Assembly: GCF_008365375.1 (NCBI RefSeq)
Contig: NZ_QOKW01000018.1
Location: 62,001 to 126,000 of the forward strand
From: Roseomonas genomospecies 6
GTDB taxonomy: Bacteria; Pseudomonadota; Alphaproteobacteria; Azospirillales; Azospirillaceae
DNA length: 64,000 nt
Direction of reading: 5' to 3'
Shown here: positions 34,452-43,600 of the stretch, piece by piece
Position numbering within the stretch: position 1 is the first letter of the stretch
How the letters are laid out: each line of letters begins with the position of its first letter
The notes under the pieces: model-generated
Database searches by the model: none
What the model was told of the DNA's origin: nothing
Seen by the model: the letters and a program-made list of their open reading frames with translations, nothing else
Translations under genes and position numbers: made by a program

Positions 34452-35573
34452 ATGGAGCGGGTGGACTGCGTGGTGGTCGGGGCCGGGGTGATCGGGCTGG
34501 CGGTGGCCCGGCGGCTGGCCCGTGCCGGGCGGGAGGTGGTGGTTCTGGAGGCGGCGGACGCCATCGGCACCGGCACCAGCTCGCGCAACTCCGAGGTCAT
34601 CCACGCGGGCATCTATTACCCCACGGGAAGCCTGAGGGCGCGCCTGTGCGTGGCCGGGCGGGACGCGCTCTACGCCTACTGCGCGGCGCATGGGGTGGAG
34701 CACGCCCGCATCGGCAAGCTGATCGTCGCCACGGAGGAGGCCCAGTTGCCCCGGCTGGAGGCCATCCGCGCCCAGGCCGCCGCTAATGGGGTTGACGATC
34801 TCGTGGCCCTCTCGGCGTCCGAGGCGATGGCGCTGGAGCCGAACCTGCGCTGCGTGGGCGCGCTGCTGTCGCCGTCCACCGGGATCATCGACAGCCACGG
34901 CCTGATGCTGGCCCTGCAGGGCGACGCGGAGGATGCCGGCGCCATGCTGGCCTTCCTCAGCCCGCTGGAGCGCGCCCACCGCGACGCGGACGGCTTCGCG
35001 CTGGAGGTCGGCGGGGCGGAGCCGATGCGCATCGCCTGCGGCACGCTGGTCAACGCCGCCGGGCTGGGCGCCTGGGGCGTGGCCCGCGGTCTGGAAGGCT
35101 TCCCGGCGGAGCATGTGCCGCCGCGGGTGCTGGCCAAGGGCAATTACTACGCGCTGGGGCAGGGGCGCTCACCCTTCGCGCGGCTGGTCTATCCGGTGCC
35201 GGTGGAGGGCGGGCTGGGCGTCCATCTGACGCTGGATCTGGCCGGGCAGGCCCGTTTCGGCCCGGACGTGGAGTGGCTGGACCCTGCGGGCTACGACCGG
35301 CTCGACTACCAGGTCGATCCGAAGCGGGCCGACAGCTTCTACGGCGAGGTGCGGCGCTATTGGCCGGACCTGCCCGACGGCGCCCTGGTGCCGGCCTACT
35401 CCGGCGTCCGCCCGAAGCTGAGCGGCCGCGGCCAGCCGCAGGCCGACTTCCTGATCCAGGGGCCGGAGACGCACGGGGTGCCGGGTCTGGTCAACCTGTT
35501 CGGCATGGAATCCCCGGGCCTGACCTCCTGCCTCGCCATCGCGGACGAGGTCGCGGAGCGGCTGGGCGGCTGA
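34452..35573 (+). CDS. FAD-dependent oxidoreductase, LhgO-like
   Basis: 373 aa. MERVDCVVVGAGVIGLAVARRLA is the FAD-binding GxGxxG loop; TSSRNSEVIHAGIYYPTGSLRA, GNYYALGQG, RLVYPVPVEGGLGVHLTLDL and SGVRPKLSG are characteristic of L-2-hydroxyglutarate dehydrogenases (LhgO/DAO family). Expected reaction: oxidation of a 2-hydroxyacid with electrons passed to quinone. It has no evident role in polysaccharide synthesis and may be a housekeeping gene bordering the glycan genes. It converges with the GmhA-like gene across a tandem repeat. Confidence 0.88.
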   Translation: MERVDCVVVGAGVIGLAVARRLARAGREVVVLEAADAIGTGTSSRNSEVIHAGIYYPTGSLRARLCVAGRDALYAYCAAHGVEHARIGKLIVATEEAQLPRLEAIRAQAAANGVDDLVALSASEAMALEPNLRCVGALLSPSTGIIDSHGLMLALQGDAEDAGAMLAFLSPLERAHRDADGFALEVGGAEPMRIACGTLVNAAGLGAWGVARGLEGFPAEHVPPRVLAKGNYYALGQGRSPFARLVYPVPVEGGLGVHLTLDLAGQARFGPDVEWLDPAGYDRLDYQVDPKRADSFYGEVRRYWPDLPDGALVPAYSGVRPKLSGRGQPQADFLIQGPETHGVPGLVNLFGMESPGLTSCLAIADEVAERLGG

Positions 35574-35583
35574 CGGTTCCCTG

Positions 35584-35642
35584 CCGTCGGACGCCCTTCC
35601 GTCGGACGCCCTTCCGTCAGACGCCCTTCCGTCAGACGAAGG
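35584..35642. repeat. 15-bp tandem repeat at a convergent gene junction
   Basis: Three full units of CCGTC[G/A]GACGCCCTT (35584, 35599, 35614) plus a partial fourth from 35629. Each later unit carries TCA, a stop codon on the - strand; the one in use by the GmhA-like gene is at 35632-35634. The 15-bp period keeps frame, so units look like duplications of the gene's end. It shares a 13-bp core with the repeat at 47601-47684. Confidence 0.8.
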
Positions 35643-36207
35643 CGTTCTCGACCAGTTCGCACAGCATGTGGCCGGCGGCGATGTGCATTTCCTGGATGCG
35701 CGGGGTGTCGGTGGACGGCACGCACAGACAGACGTCGCACAGCTCCTTCATCCGCCCGCCGGCGGCGCCGGTCAGGCCGACGGTGCGCATGCCGAGCGCG
35801 CGCGCGGCTTCCAGGGCGGCCACCACGTTGCGGCTGTTGCCGCTGGTCGAGATGCCGACCAGCACGTCGCCGGCCCGGCCCAGGCCGCGGACCTGCCGGG
35901 CGAACACCTCGTCATAGGAATAGTCGTTGGCGATGGCCGTCAGGGCGGAGGTGTCCACCGTCAGGGCCACCGCCGCCAAAGGCGCGCGGTCCCGCAGATA
36001 GCGTCCGGTCAGCTCCGCCGCGAGATGCTGGGAATCGGCGGCGGACCCGCCGTTGCCGCAGAACAGCACCTTGCCGCCGCCCTTCAGCCCGTCGATCATC
36101 AGCCCGGCGGCGGCTTCGATCCGGTCGGCCTGATCGGCGAAGGCCGCAAAGTTCCGGGACGTCTCAAGCAGGGCTTCGCGGACGCGGTCGGCGGCGGAGT
36201 GGCTCAT
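35632..36207 (-). CDS. gmhA: SIS-domain phosphosugar isomerase, GmhA-like
   Basis: 191 aa from the ATG at 36207 (AGGA 7 nt before it; the family starts here). It resembles sedoheptulose-7-phosphate isomerase: GKVLFCGNGGSAADSQHLAA, TAIANDYSYDEVF, VGISTSGNSRNVV, and the C-terminal His/Glu region IQEMHIAAGHMLCELVE. It would start ADP/GDP-heptose synthesis, but no hldE or gmhB partners are in the window. It is followed by a tandem repeat holding its stop codon. Confidence 0.88.
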   Translation of the reverse strand: MSHSAADRVREALLETSRNFAAFADQADRIEAAAGLMIDGLKGGGKVLFCGNGGSAADSQHLAAELTGRYLRDRAPLAAVALTVDTSALTAIANDYSYDEVFARQVRGLGRAGDVLVGISTSGNSRNVVAALEAARALGMRTVGLTGAAGGRMKELCDVCLCVPSTDTPRIQEMHIAAGHMLCELVENAFV

Positions 36208-36294
36208 CTTCAAGTCCTGGGGTTCGGAGAACAGGCGAACCATACGACGGGGCGCCGACGGGCGCCACAGCCCTTTCCGGTACCCCGCCTTCCG

Positions 36295-37848
36295 TCACAG
36301 GAGGCCGAGCCGCTGCCACACGGGCAGCTTCTGCGGCAGGAAATCGGCCAGCTTCGCGGCGACCAGCGGGCGCATGGCCTCGGGATCGGAGATGGAGGAC
36401 CCGTCCTCGGCGAAGATCGCGCGCCCAAGCGCGCGCAGCGCGTCGGTCACGAAGCCGGAAAGCGGCTGGAGATCCGTCGGCTGCCCGGCCAGAAGGCCGG
36501 CCAGGACGAGGCGCTCCAGGCTATCGGCCCCGATGCCCAGGCCGACCGTGGGGGACGCCAGGAAGTACAGGCTTTCATCGACCAGCATGCGCCGGGCGAC
36601 CGCCCGGTTGAGCCGTCCGGCGGCCTCGCGCGCGTCCTCCGACGGGTCCGCCAGGGGATGGGCGTGATTGACCGACGCGAGCAGCGCAACGAAGCGGGAG
36701 ATGGTGCCGAAGTCGTGCCGGGCCATCTCCGGCATCGCCTCGATCTCGCCCAGGGTCGGGGTGCCCGCGGCGAGCGCGTCGAGGATCGGCAGGCCGAGTC
36801 CCGCGTCGTGGCGCAGCTCGCCCAGAGGCACCGGAACCGCCAGCCCGGCCTTCTCGCGCGGAACCATCAGGGTGAAGCGGAGCCGCCGGAGTTCCGCGGC
36901 GGCTTCCGCGGCGGGCATCCGGTCCAGACCGCGGATGAAGATGTCGCGGCGGAACACCTGATTCATGGCGAAGTCGCGCACCGTCTCCGCCAGCGTCGGG
37001 TCGGCGATCTCCGCCAGGATGGCCCGCAGCTCCGGACGCACCGACAGCTCGTCGAAATTGTGCGGGATGTTGGCGGAGCAGGCATAGCCCAGCTTCGCCC
37101 GCGCCAGATCCTGCGCCACCTGGGCATGGCCCAGCGGCTCCCAGTGGGTGTTCAGATACTCGTGCGTCAGATAGCGGCGGTCCTGCCCCGCCATCGTGGC
37201 GAGATGCTGGCCGACGGTGGGGTTGGCGGCGAAATAGCCGGCGCCGGCCTCGTTGAGCCGGTTGATGAAGCCCAGCGCCGCGTCGAGCTGCCGGTCGCTG
37301 CGGGCCGGGTTGGCCGCCGCATGGGCCAGCATCAGCTTCTGCAGGGGCAGAAGCGGCGCCCAGCCCGGCATGGCGTTGTAGCTGACGAAGACCAGCCCGC
37401 CGGGCTTCAGCGTCTTCTCCAGGATGTCCACCACCGCCCGGCGGTTCTCCGGGCTGACCCAGCTGTAGACGCCGTGCAGGACGATGAAGTCGAAGCCGTC
37501 CCCGGCCTCTTCCGCCGGCAGCGCCCCGGCGGCCACCTCCTGGAAGCTCCGCTCGTGGAAGGCGACGTTGGCCAGCCCCGCCTCTTCGGCCAGCCGGCGC
37601 GCCCCGGCGACGTGCAGCGGGTTGAAGTCGATCCCGGTGAAGCGCCCCTGGGGATGGGTCGCCGCCAGGATGTTCAAGGTCATCCCCTGGCCGCAGCCCA
37701 GTTCGCAATAGCGGAAGGGCCGGTCGGTGCGCGGCGGACGGACGCCGTTCAGCAGGCAGACGTAGGACAGGTAACCCGGCGACAGCTCGCGGTAGGCACC
37801 ATGGGTGTAGGCGATGTCGGCGTTGTAGCCGTCGCTCCACGCGCTCAT
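36295..37848 (-). CDS. Class I methyltransferase with C-terminal regulatory-type domain
   Basis: 517 aa. Residues about 40-180 are a SAM-binding Rossmann fold (YCELGCGQGMTLNIL, GRFTGIDFNPLHVAGA, FIVLHGVYSWVSPENR, LKPGGLVFVSYN). The rest is helical and matches the regulatory-domain type of methyltransferase (HEYLNTHWEPLGHAQVAQDL, CSANIPHNFDEL, FRRDIFIRG). The substrate may be a glycan or a protein. Its ATG overlaps the stop of the upstream GT4 (ATGA), so the two are coupled; glycan modification is a reasonable guess. Confidence 0.88.
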   Translation of the reverse strand: MSAWSDGYNADIAYTHGAYRELSPGYLSYVCLLNGVRPPRTDRPFRYCELGCGQGMTLNILAATHPQGRFTGIDFNPLHVAGARRLAEEAGLANVAFHERSFQEVAAGALPAEEAGDGFDFIVLHGVYSWVSPENRRAVVDILEKTLKPGGLVFVSYNAMPGWAPLLPLQKLMLAHAAANPARSDRQLDAALGFINRLNEAGAGYFAANPTVGQHLATMAGQDRRYLTHEYLNTHWEPLGHAQVAQDLARAKLGYACSANIPHNFDELSVRPELRAILAEIADPTLAETVRDFAMNQVFRRDIFIRGLDRMPAAEAAAELRRLRFTLMVPREKAGLAVPVPLGELRHDAGLGLPILDALAAGTPTLGEIEAMPEMARHDFGTISRFVALLASVNHAHPLADPSEDAREAAGRLNRAVARRMLVDESLYFLASPTVGLGIGADSLERLVLAGLLAGQPTDLQPLSGFVTDALRALGRAIFAEDGSSISDPEAMRPLVAAKLADFLPQKLPVWQRLGLL

Positions 37849-39092
37849 TGCGGGGTCCTCTCTGTGGGGTTCCGGCCGGCGATCAGGTCGTCGATGAGCG
37901 CGAGGTGGCGGGGCAGGGTGACGGTGCGGAGGTCGTAGTTCTCGACCACCGTCCGCCGCGCCCGGTCGCGCAGGGCCTGCATGCGGTCGGGGTGCTCGAA
38001 CACCTCGTCGATGCGGTCGGTCAGGGCCGCCCCGTCGAAGAAGTCCACCAGCAGCCCGTTCTGCCGGTCGCGCAGCACCTCTTCCACCGGGATGGTCGAG
38101 GAGCCGATCAGCAGGCAGCCCGCCGCCATGGCCTCCAGGAAGGACCAGGACAGCACGAAGGGATAGGTCAGGTAGATGTGGGCCGACGAGACGCGCAGCA
38201 CCGACAGGAAGGTGGGGTAGGGAACCTTGCCCAGGAAATGCACCCGCTCCCGGTCGATGCCCTGCCCGACCTCGACCAGCAGGATGTCGCGGTAGCTCCG
38301 CCCGTCGGCGGACGCCTGCCCATAGCTGACCTCGTCGCCGCCGACGATCAGCACATGGGCGTTGGGCCGCCGCTTCAGGATGCCCGGCAGGGCGCGCATG
38401 AAGACGTGGAAGCCGCGATAGGGTTCCAGGTTGCGGGCGACGTAGGTGATGACCTCGTCCTTGCGGGTCAGCGTCAGGCCCGACGGCAGGCGCAGCCAGG
38501 CGTCGGGCGCCGGGGTGACGATGGTGGTGTCCACGCCCTCGTGGATCACGCTGATGCGGGGACGCATGTAGTCGGGGTAGAGCGACCACTGCCAGCCGGT
38601 CGGCGTCTGGCCCCAGTCGGCGGCCTCGAAGCCCAGCGTGTTGATGACGTTCTTGGTGCGCACCCGCGGCCCGTCGTTCTCGGTGACCGGGACCGTGGGA
38701 TCGAAGCCGATGTCGGCCCCGTGCAGGTGATAGAAGAATTCGAAATAGGCGAGCAGCGGAACGTCGGGCCAGACGTCCTTCATGTACAGCGTCTCGCCCC
38801 AGCCGTTGTGCCCGATCATGATGTCGGGCCGGAAGCCTTCGGCCTTCAGGCGGCGGCAGACCTCATAGACGCTCTGCCCGTAGACGACCGCCAACTCCAG
38901 TTCCTGGATGTAGTGGTGGGTCGTCGGTTTTGCCGTCCGGAAGGGCTGGTAGACCACGCGCTCCACGCCGGGGATCGACGCGGGGCTGTCGTGCGAGATG
39001 AAGACCACCCGGTTGCCCGGCTGGGACGCCAGATGCTGCACGATGTGCTGGTACTGGCCCGGGAAGTTCTGGTGGACGAAGAGATAGTTCAT
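37845..39092 (-). CDS. GT4 glycosyltransferase
   Basis: 415 aa. MNYLFVHQNFPGQYQHIVQHL is a typical opening for a GT4 subgroup in exopolysaccharide loci. ITYVARNLEPYRGFHVFMRA, VLIVGGDEVSYG, IYLTYPFVLSWSFLEAMAAG and LLIGSSTIPVEEVL make up the GT-B C-terminal half; the E-x7-E glutamates are only partly kept (SFLEAM). It starts 25 bp past a hairpin and is coupled to the downstream methyltransferase. Confidence 0.9.
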   Translation of the reverse strand: MNYLFVHQNFPGQYQHIVQHLASQPGNRVVFISHDSPASIPGVERVVYQPFRTAKPTTHHYIQELELAVVYGQSVYEVCRRLKAEGFRPDIMIGHNGWGETLYMKDVWPDVPLLAYFEFFYHLHGADIGFDPTVPVTENDGPRVRTKNVINTLGFEAADWGQTPTGWQWSLYPDYMRPRISVIHEGVDTTIVTPAPDAWLRLPSGLTLTRKDEVITYVARNLEPYRGFHVFMRALPGILKRRPNAHVLIVGGDEVSYGQASADGRSYRDILLVEVGQGIDRERVHFLGKVPYPTFLSVLRVSSAHIYLTYPFVLSWSFLEAMAAGCLLIGSSTIPVEEVLRDRQNGLLVDFFDGAALTDRIDEVFEHPDRMQALRDRARRTVVENYDLRTVTLPRHLALIDDLIAGRNPTERTPQ

Positions 39093-39116
39093 CGCGTGCC
39101 GCCGATTCCGCAAAGA

Positions 39117-39140
39117 AGGCCCGCCATCCGCCGCGGGCCT
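39117..39140 (-). terminator. Candidate intrinsic terminator between methyltransferase and GT4
   Basis: On the - strand, an 8-bp GC-rich stem (AGGCCCGC with GCGGGCCT, 8-nt loop) is followed by TTCTTT. It lies 22 bp past the methyltransferase stop and 25 bp before the next ATG, so it could end one transcript or act as an attenuator. Confidence 0.5.
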
Positions 39141-39162
39141 GGATGAGCATTGTCCGGGAGCG

Positions 39163-39768
39163 TCAGCCTGCCGGGAAGTGCAGGCCAAGCTCCTCCAGCG
39201 CCTCGGCCGGTGCGGGCGGTCGGAAGGCCTTGACCTGCAGTTCGTACGCCTGGGCCCGCCGCCACATCGCCACCGGTTCGAACCCCGCCTCCTGCAACAG
39301 CCGTCCCAGCAGGTTGGGAGTGAAGCCGTTGCGGTGGGCCATGAAGCGGTTTCCCGCGGCAAGGGCCGGACCGTAGCCGTAGACGATGTCCAGCGGCCGG
39401 ATCGGGCCCTGCCTGGATTCATAGAGAGTCTCGTCCAGCCGGTCCTCGGCCACCAGTCTGGCCACCGCCTGAAGGTCGGGCACGGTCAGCAGGAGCGTGC
39501 CGCCCGGTGTCAGCACGCGCAGGAACTCCCGCAGGGCCACCGGCACCTCATGCGGGTCGAGATGCTCCAGATTGTGCGACGACCAGACCGCGTCCACCGA
39601 CCCGTCGGGCACCGGGGCCATGTCCGTCATCGAGGCGACGATGTCCGGATCGACCTTCGGATCGATGTCGAGGCGCAGCTCCCGCCATCCCTCCGCCGGC
39701 AGGGAACTGCCGAGGATCGAGATGGCGCGCTGACCGCATCCGACGTTGAGAACGGTCTTGATGGGCAT
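39163..39768 (-). CDS. Class I SAM-dependent methyltransferase
   Basis: 201 aa. TVLNVGCGQRAI is the SAM-binding loop, LRLDIDPKVDPDIVASMTD the acidic second motif, and VDAVWSSHNLEHLDPHEVP with VLTPGGTLLLTVPD the later motifs. The type is common in O-antigen/exopolysaccharide loci. It lies 21 bp downstream of the 1,402-residue transferase on the same strand. Acceptor unknown. Confidence 0.88.
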   Translation of the reverse strand: MPIKTVLNVGCGQRAISILGSSLPAEGWRELRLDIDPKVDPDIVASMTDMAPVPDGSVDAVWSSHNLEHLDPHEVPVALREFLRVLTPGGTLLLTVPDLQAVARLVAEDRLDETLYESRQGPIRPLDIVYGYGPALAAGNRFMAHRNGFTPNLLGRLLQEAGFEPVAMWRRAQAYELQVKAFRPPAPAEALEELGLHFPAG

Positions 39769-39789
39769 CGGGCTGGGGCCGCTCCGGAC

Positions 39790-40695
39790 TCAGTAGGAAC
39801 GCTGCTTCTCGACGAAGCGCAGCAGGACGCCTTCCAGGGCGTCGCCGATCGCGTCGGACCGGCAGGGGCTGCCGTTCTGCCCGGCGGGCGAGCGGTAGCC
39901 GCTGACGAAGGCGCCCTCGTAGACGCAGTCGAAGCGCTCGGCCGCGCCGCCGCGCAGGCGGATCGAGAAGCCGATCAGCGGCGTGCCCAGGCCGCGGCTG
40001 CCGCACATGCCGCCGCCGTTGATCCAGGGGGTCTCCCAGCCGTTCGCGGTCAGACCCTTGTACTCCAGATCCTCCGGCGCGATGCCCTCGACCGGGGTGA
40101 TCGAGAAGGCTTCGATCCACAGCCGCTGCCCGACGGCGCCGGCCCAGTTGGAATCGGGGAAGCGGAGGTCGCCCTGGCGCTGGATGTGGGCCAGGATCTC
40201 GGCGCGCGGACGGACGGCGGGAGGGGCCTGCACCGGAGCGCTCTGGATCGGGGCGTTTTGAATGGGCGCGCCCTGCACCGGCGCCCCCTGCACCGGTGCG
40301 GAAGCCGGCATCGGGGCGGCGGCCTGCTGGGTCCCCGGCGTGTCGTCGATGCGGGCGAACTGGAGGGACAGGAGAGCGTTCGGGCGGTCGACGTGCTTGT
40401 AGGAGGACAGGATCACGGTCGCGGGGCCGCCCGACACCTTGATGATGATGGTGTCGCCCGGCTTGCTCAGCCAGTTGCCCGGCACGCTGCCGATCATCTC
40501 GACGCTGCTGCCGGCAGGGTTGCCGGGTGACGGTGCCAGTTGAACGCTGGGCAGGGGGAATTCGCCCGCCGCCGTCGCGCCGCCGCCGTTCGTGACGAGC
40601 AGGGAATAGAAGCCGGGCGCCAGGGCCAAGGTCTGGGCCGTTGCCTTGATCTGAATGGGTTGTTGGGCTTCTGCGGACGCAACGCTACCGATCAT
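39790..40695 (-). other. C-terminal module with possible internal start (301 residues)
   Basis: In frame with the gene above, an ATG at 40695 is preceded by GGGGG 6 nt upstream. The protein from here (MIGSVASAEAQQPIQIKATA) is compact: a beta domain (about 15-110), a Pro/Gln/Ala linker with repeated APVQGAPVQGAPIQ, and an end (ANGWETPWINGGGMCGSRGL ... GFSIRL) like clostridial hydrophobic-W repeats. No stop lies between the GT4 domain and this ATG. It may be a gene of its own that lost its boundary, or a fused surface-binding domain. Confidence 0.45.
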
Positions 40696-43600
40696 CGACG
40701 ACCCCCGGTGAGACTGAGAAATTGAACGGCGGGCGCCCGGACCATCCGAATCCGCCGCCGGAACGCTTGGCCTGTAATCTGGCCGAAAGGAGAAAGGCCG
40801 CCCGATTGCTACGCCATGCGGCGTATGAGCGTCAAGAATGCCCAGGAGCGTGTCGTTGATTGTCGCAGGCTCCAGTTCCGGTGGCAGCAGATGGCCGCCG
40901 CCCTGCTGCCGGATGCGTTCGGACATCGCCCCCAGATCGAAGGCCGCCACCTCCAGCCCGGCCTTCCAGGCGGTGGAGAGGGCGTAGCACCAGGTCTCCG
41001 GCGAGATCGACGGCAGGAAGGCGATGTCGGCCTGTTGCGCCCGCACCAGGGCGACCGCCTCCTCCTCCGTGAAGCGGCCGGTGACGAAGCCGTGCCCCGT
41101 TTCGAACAGGGGCGGGTCCTCCTCGCTGAAGCCGACGACCACGAATTCCAGAGGCAGGCCGCGCGCCGCGGCGTCGCGGGCGCAGGCCAGAAGGACCTCG
41201 TAGCCCTTCTGGATGCCGACCGCGCCGATCGTGCAGACGCGCCACCGCCCGTCCGGACCGCGCGGCCGGCGCGGACCGGCCGGCGGTGGCGGGGCGACGT
41301 CCTCCCAGGGCCGGATCTCGACGGGGCGCGGGGCGATGTGGCGCAGCAGGCGCGCCGCCACGTCGCGGGTCGGCGCCGTCACCCGCCGCGCCCCGGCGGC
41401 CAGGGCGCGCGTGCGCCGGCGCAGGGCGCCCACCGTCAGCTCCGGGTCGGCGCGGTCGTCCGGATCGGCGGTGCAGACTTCGCAGGCGGCCAGATCTGGT
41501 TCGCCGCAGTAACGCCCGTCCTTGTCCACGAAGCTGAGGCGCGGGCAGATCAGGCCGTAATCGTGGATGGTGAGGTCGTACGGCACGCCGAGCCGGCCGG
41601 CCAGATCGAGCACCGCGGCGTCGTGGCCCAGCAGATGGTGGATCTCCACCGCCGCCGTTCCGCCCAGCCGCAGGGCTTCGGCCAGTTCGCCGAACTCCGA
41701 GCGGGTGCGGAACACCAGATCGCGCAGGTCGGGCCGGTCCATGATCTCGACCCGGCAGCGGCGCTCAGGCGGGACGCCGACCTCGTCTTCGCCCTTATCT
41801 TCGTCCTCGTCCTCGCCTTCCTCCTCGTCATCGGTGGTTTCGGGGACGAGCCTCAGGACGCGCCAGCCCTCCGCGTGCAGCGCCGCGGCCCGCTCCTCGA
41901 TGAAGCGGGCGACTCCGCCGCGTCCGGCGAGCGTCACCAGCAGGACGGCGGGCTTGCGCGCGCTGTCCGCTTCCTCCGCCCAACGGGCGAGGTCGAGGCG
42001 ACGGCGCGCGGCCATCAGGGGATCGGCGGCGATGAAGTCCTGGACCAGCGCGTCGTATCCGGGGTGCAGCCGCTCCAGCAGGCGGCTGTTGCGCGCGGCG
42101 AGGATCGCCTTCTGCCGCCCGAAGGAGCGCCCGCCCACATGCGCCACGAAGACGTCGGCGGCGCCGAGATGGCGCCAGCCCAGCCGGCGCGCGCGCAGGC
42201 AGAAATCGTTCTCCTCGCCGTAGCCGCGCCCGAACAGCCGTTCCTCGAAGGGGCCGGTCTCCTCCAGGCAATCGCGCCGGATGTAGGCGCAGAAGCCGAC
42301 CGCCGTCGGCAGATCGACCCGCAGCCCGGCGTTCACCGACCGGGCCAGCCGGTCGAGCGCCGCCGTTTCCGGCAGGGACGGCGCGGGCGGACGCTCCGTG
42401 CCCGAGGGGTAGCTGAGGATCGTCGCGTCGTTGGACAGCGGGGTGACCGTGCCGACGTCCGGCGCCGACCAGGCGGCGGCGCGCAGCCGCTCCAGCCAGG
42501 GGCCGGCGACCAGCGTGTCGGCGTTCAGAAGAACGGCGTCGCGGTCGGGATGCAGGGCCAGCCCGCGGTTGACCGTGGCCGGAAAGCCGAGATTCCGCGG
42601 GTTGCGGAGCAGCGTGATCCGCCCTTCGGCGGCGAGCGCCGTCAGGTCGCCGACGAGTTCGGCGTCCGGGCTGGCGTCGTCGATGACGACGATCTCGCGC
42701 GGAGTCGAGTCCTCCGCCGCGAGGACCGAGCGCAGGCAGGCCAGCGTCTCCTCCCGCCCGCGGTAGACCGGAACCACGACGTCCACGACCGGCGCCGGAG
42801 GCCGCCAGCGGGCCGGACGGGGCGGCGGCGGGGCGACCGGCGTGGGAAGCCGTCCGGTCCCGCCGGGGCCGGGCCAAGGCAGGGGGCTGCCGGCCAGCGG
42901 CTGGGCTCCCGGCCCGGCGGTGACATGGAGAAGGCCGGGGGACAGACCGGCGGCCACCGGATCGATGAGGAAGCCGTAGCGACCGCTCTCCACGCCTTCG
43001 GCCTGGGCGCCGTCCATCGGACGGTCCGCGGCCACGGTCACGGAATGCCCGGTTTCGTCCTCCACCCGGACCGTCACGGACTGCGGCGGATCGCCGGGAC
43101 ACCAGGCCCAGCCGGAGAGAAGCCCGCCGGACAGGACCGATTCGCCGCCATCGCCGCCATCATCGCCGCTGCCGTCGGGCAGGACGCTTCCTTCCACCGC
43201 CGCGTGGCGCCGGGGGTGCAGGGGCGAGCCGAGCAGGGGTGCGCCGTCCAGGGTGACGGAGAGCGGCTCCCCCTCCAGTTCCGGACCGGCGGGCAGGGTG
43301 AAGCGGATCAGACCGCTGCCGCCGTCCCCCTGGCCGTACCGCCGCAGGAACGAGGCTCGGTCCATGGCGAGCAGCCGGCCCCGCCGGGGGGACTCGATTC
43401 GGACGGCGCCGCCCGCATCCGCAGCGCCCGGCGGGTCCGCCGGCAGGGCTCCGGCGATCCGCAGGCCGACCTCGGCGGCGGCCCAGCCGGGAGCGTTCCC
43501 GGTCAGGACGGCGTGGTCGGCGAGATCGCCCAGCAGGGGAGCGACGCTCACCGGAAAGCGGTGAAGCTGGCGCCCGATCAGGGGGAGAAGGCGGTCCGTC

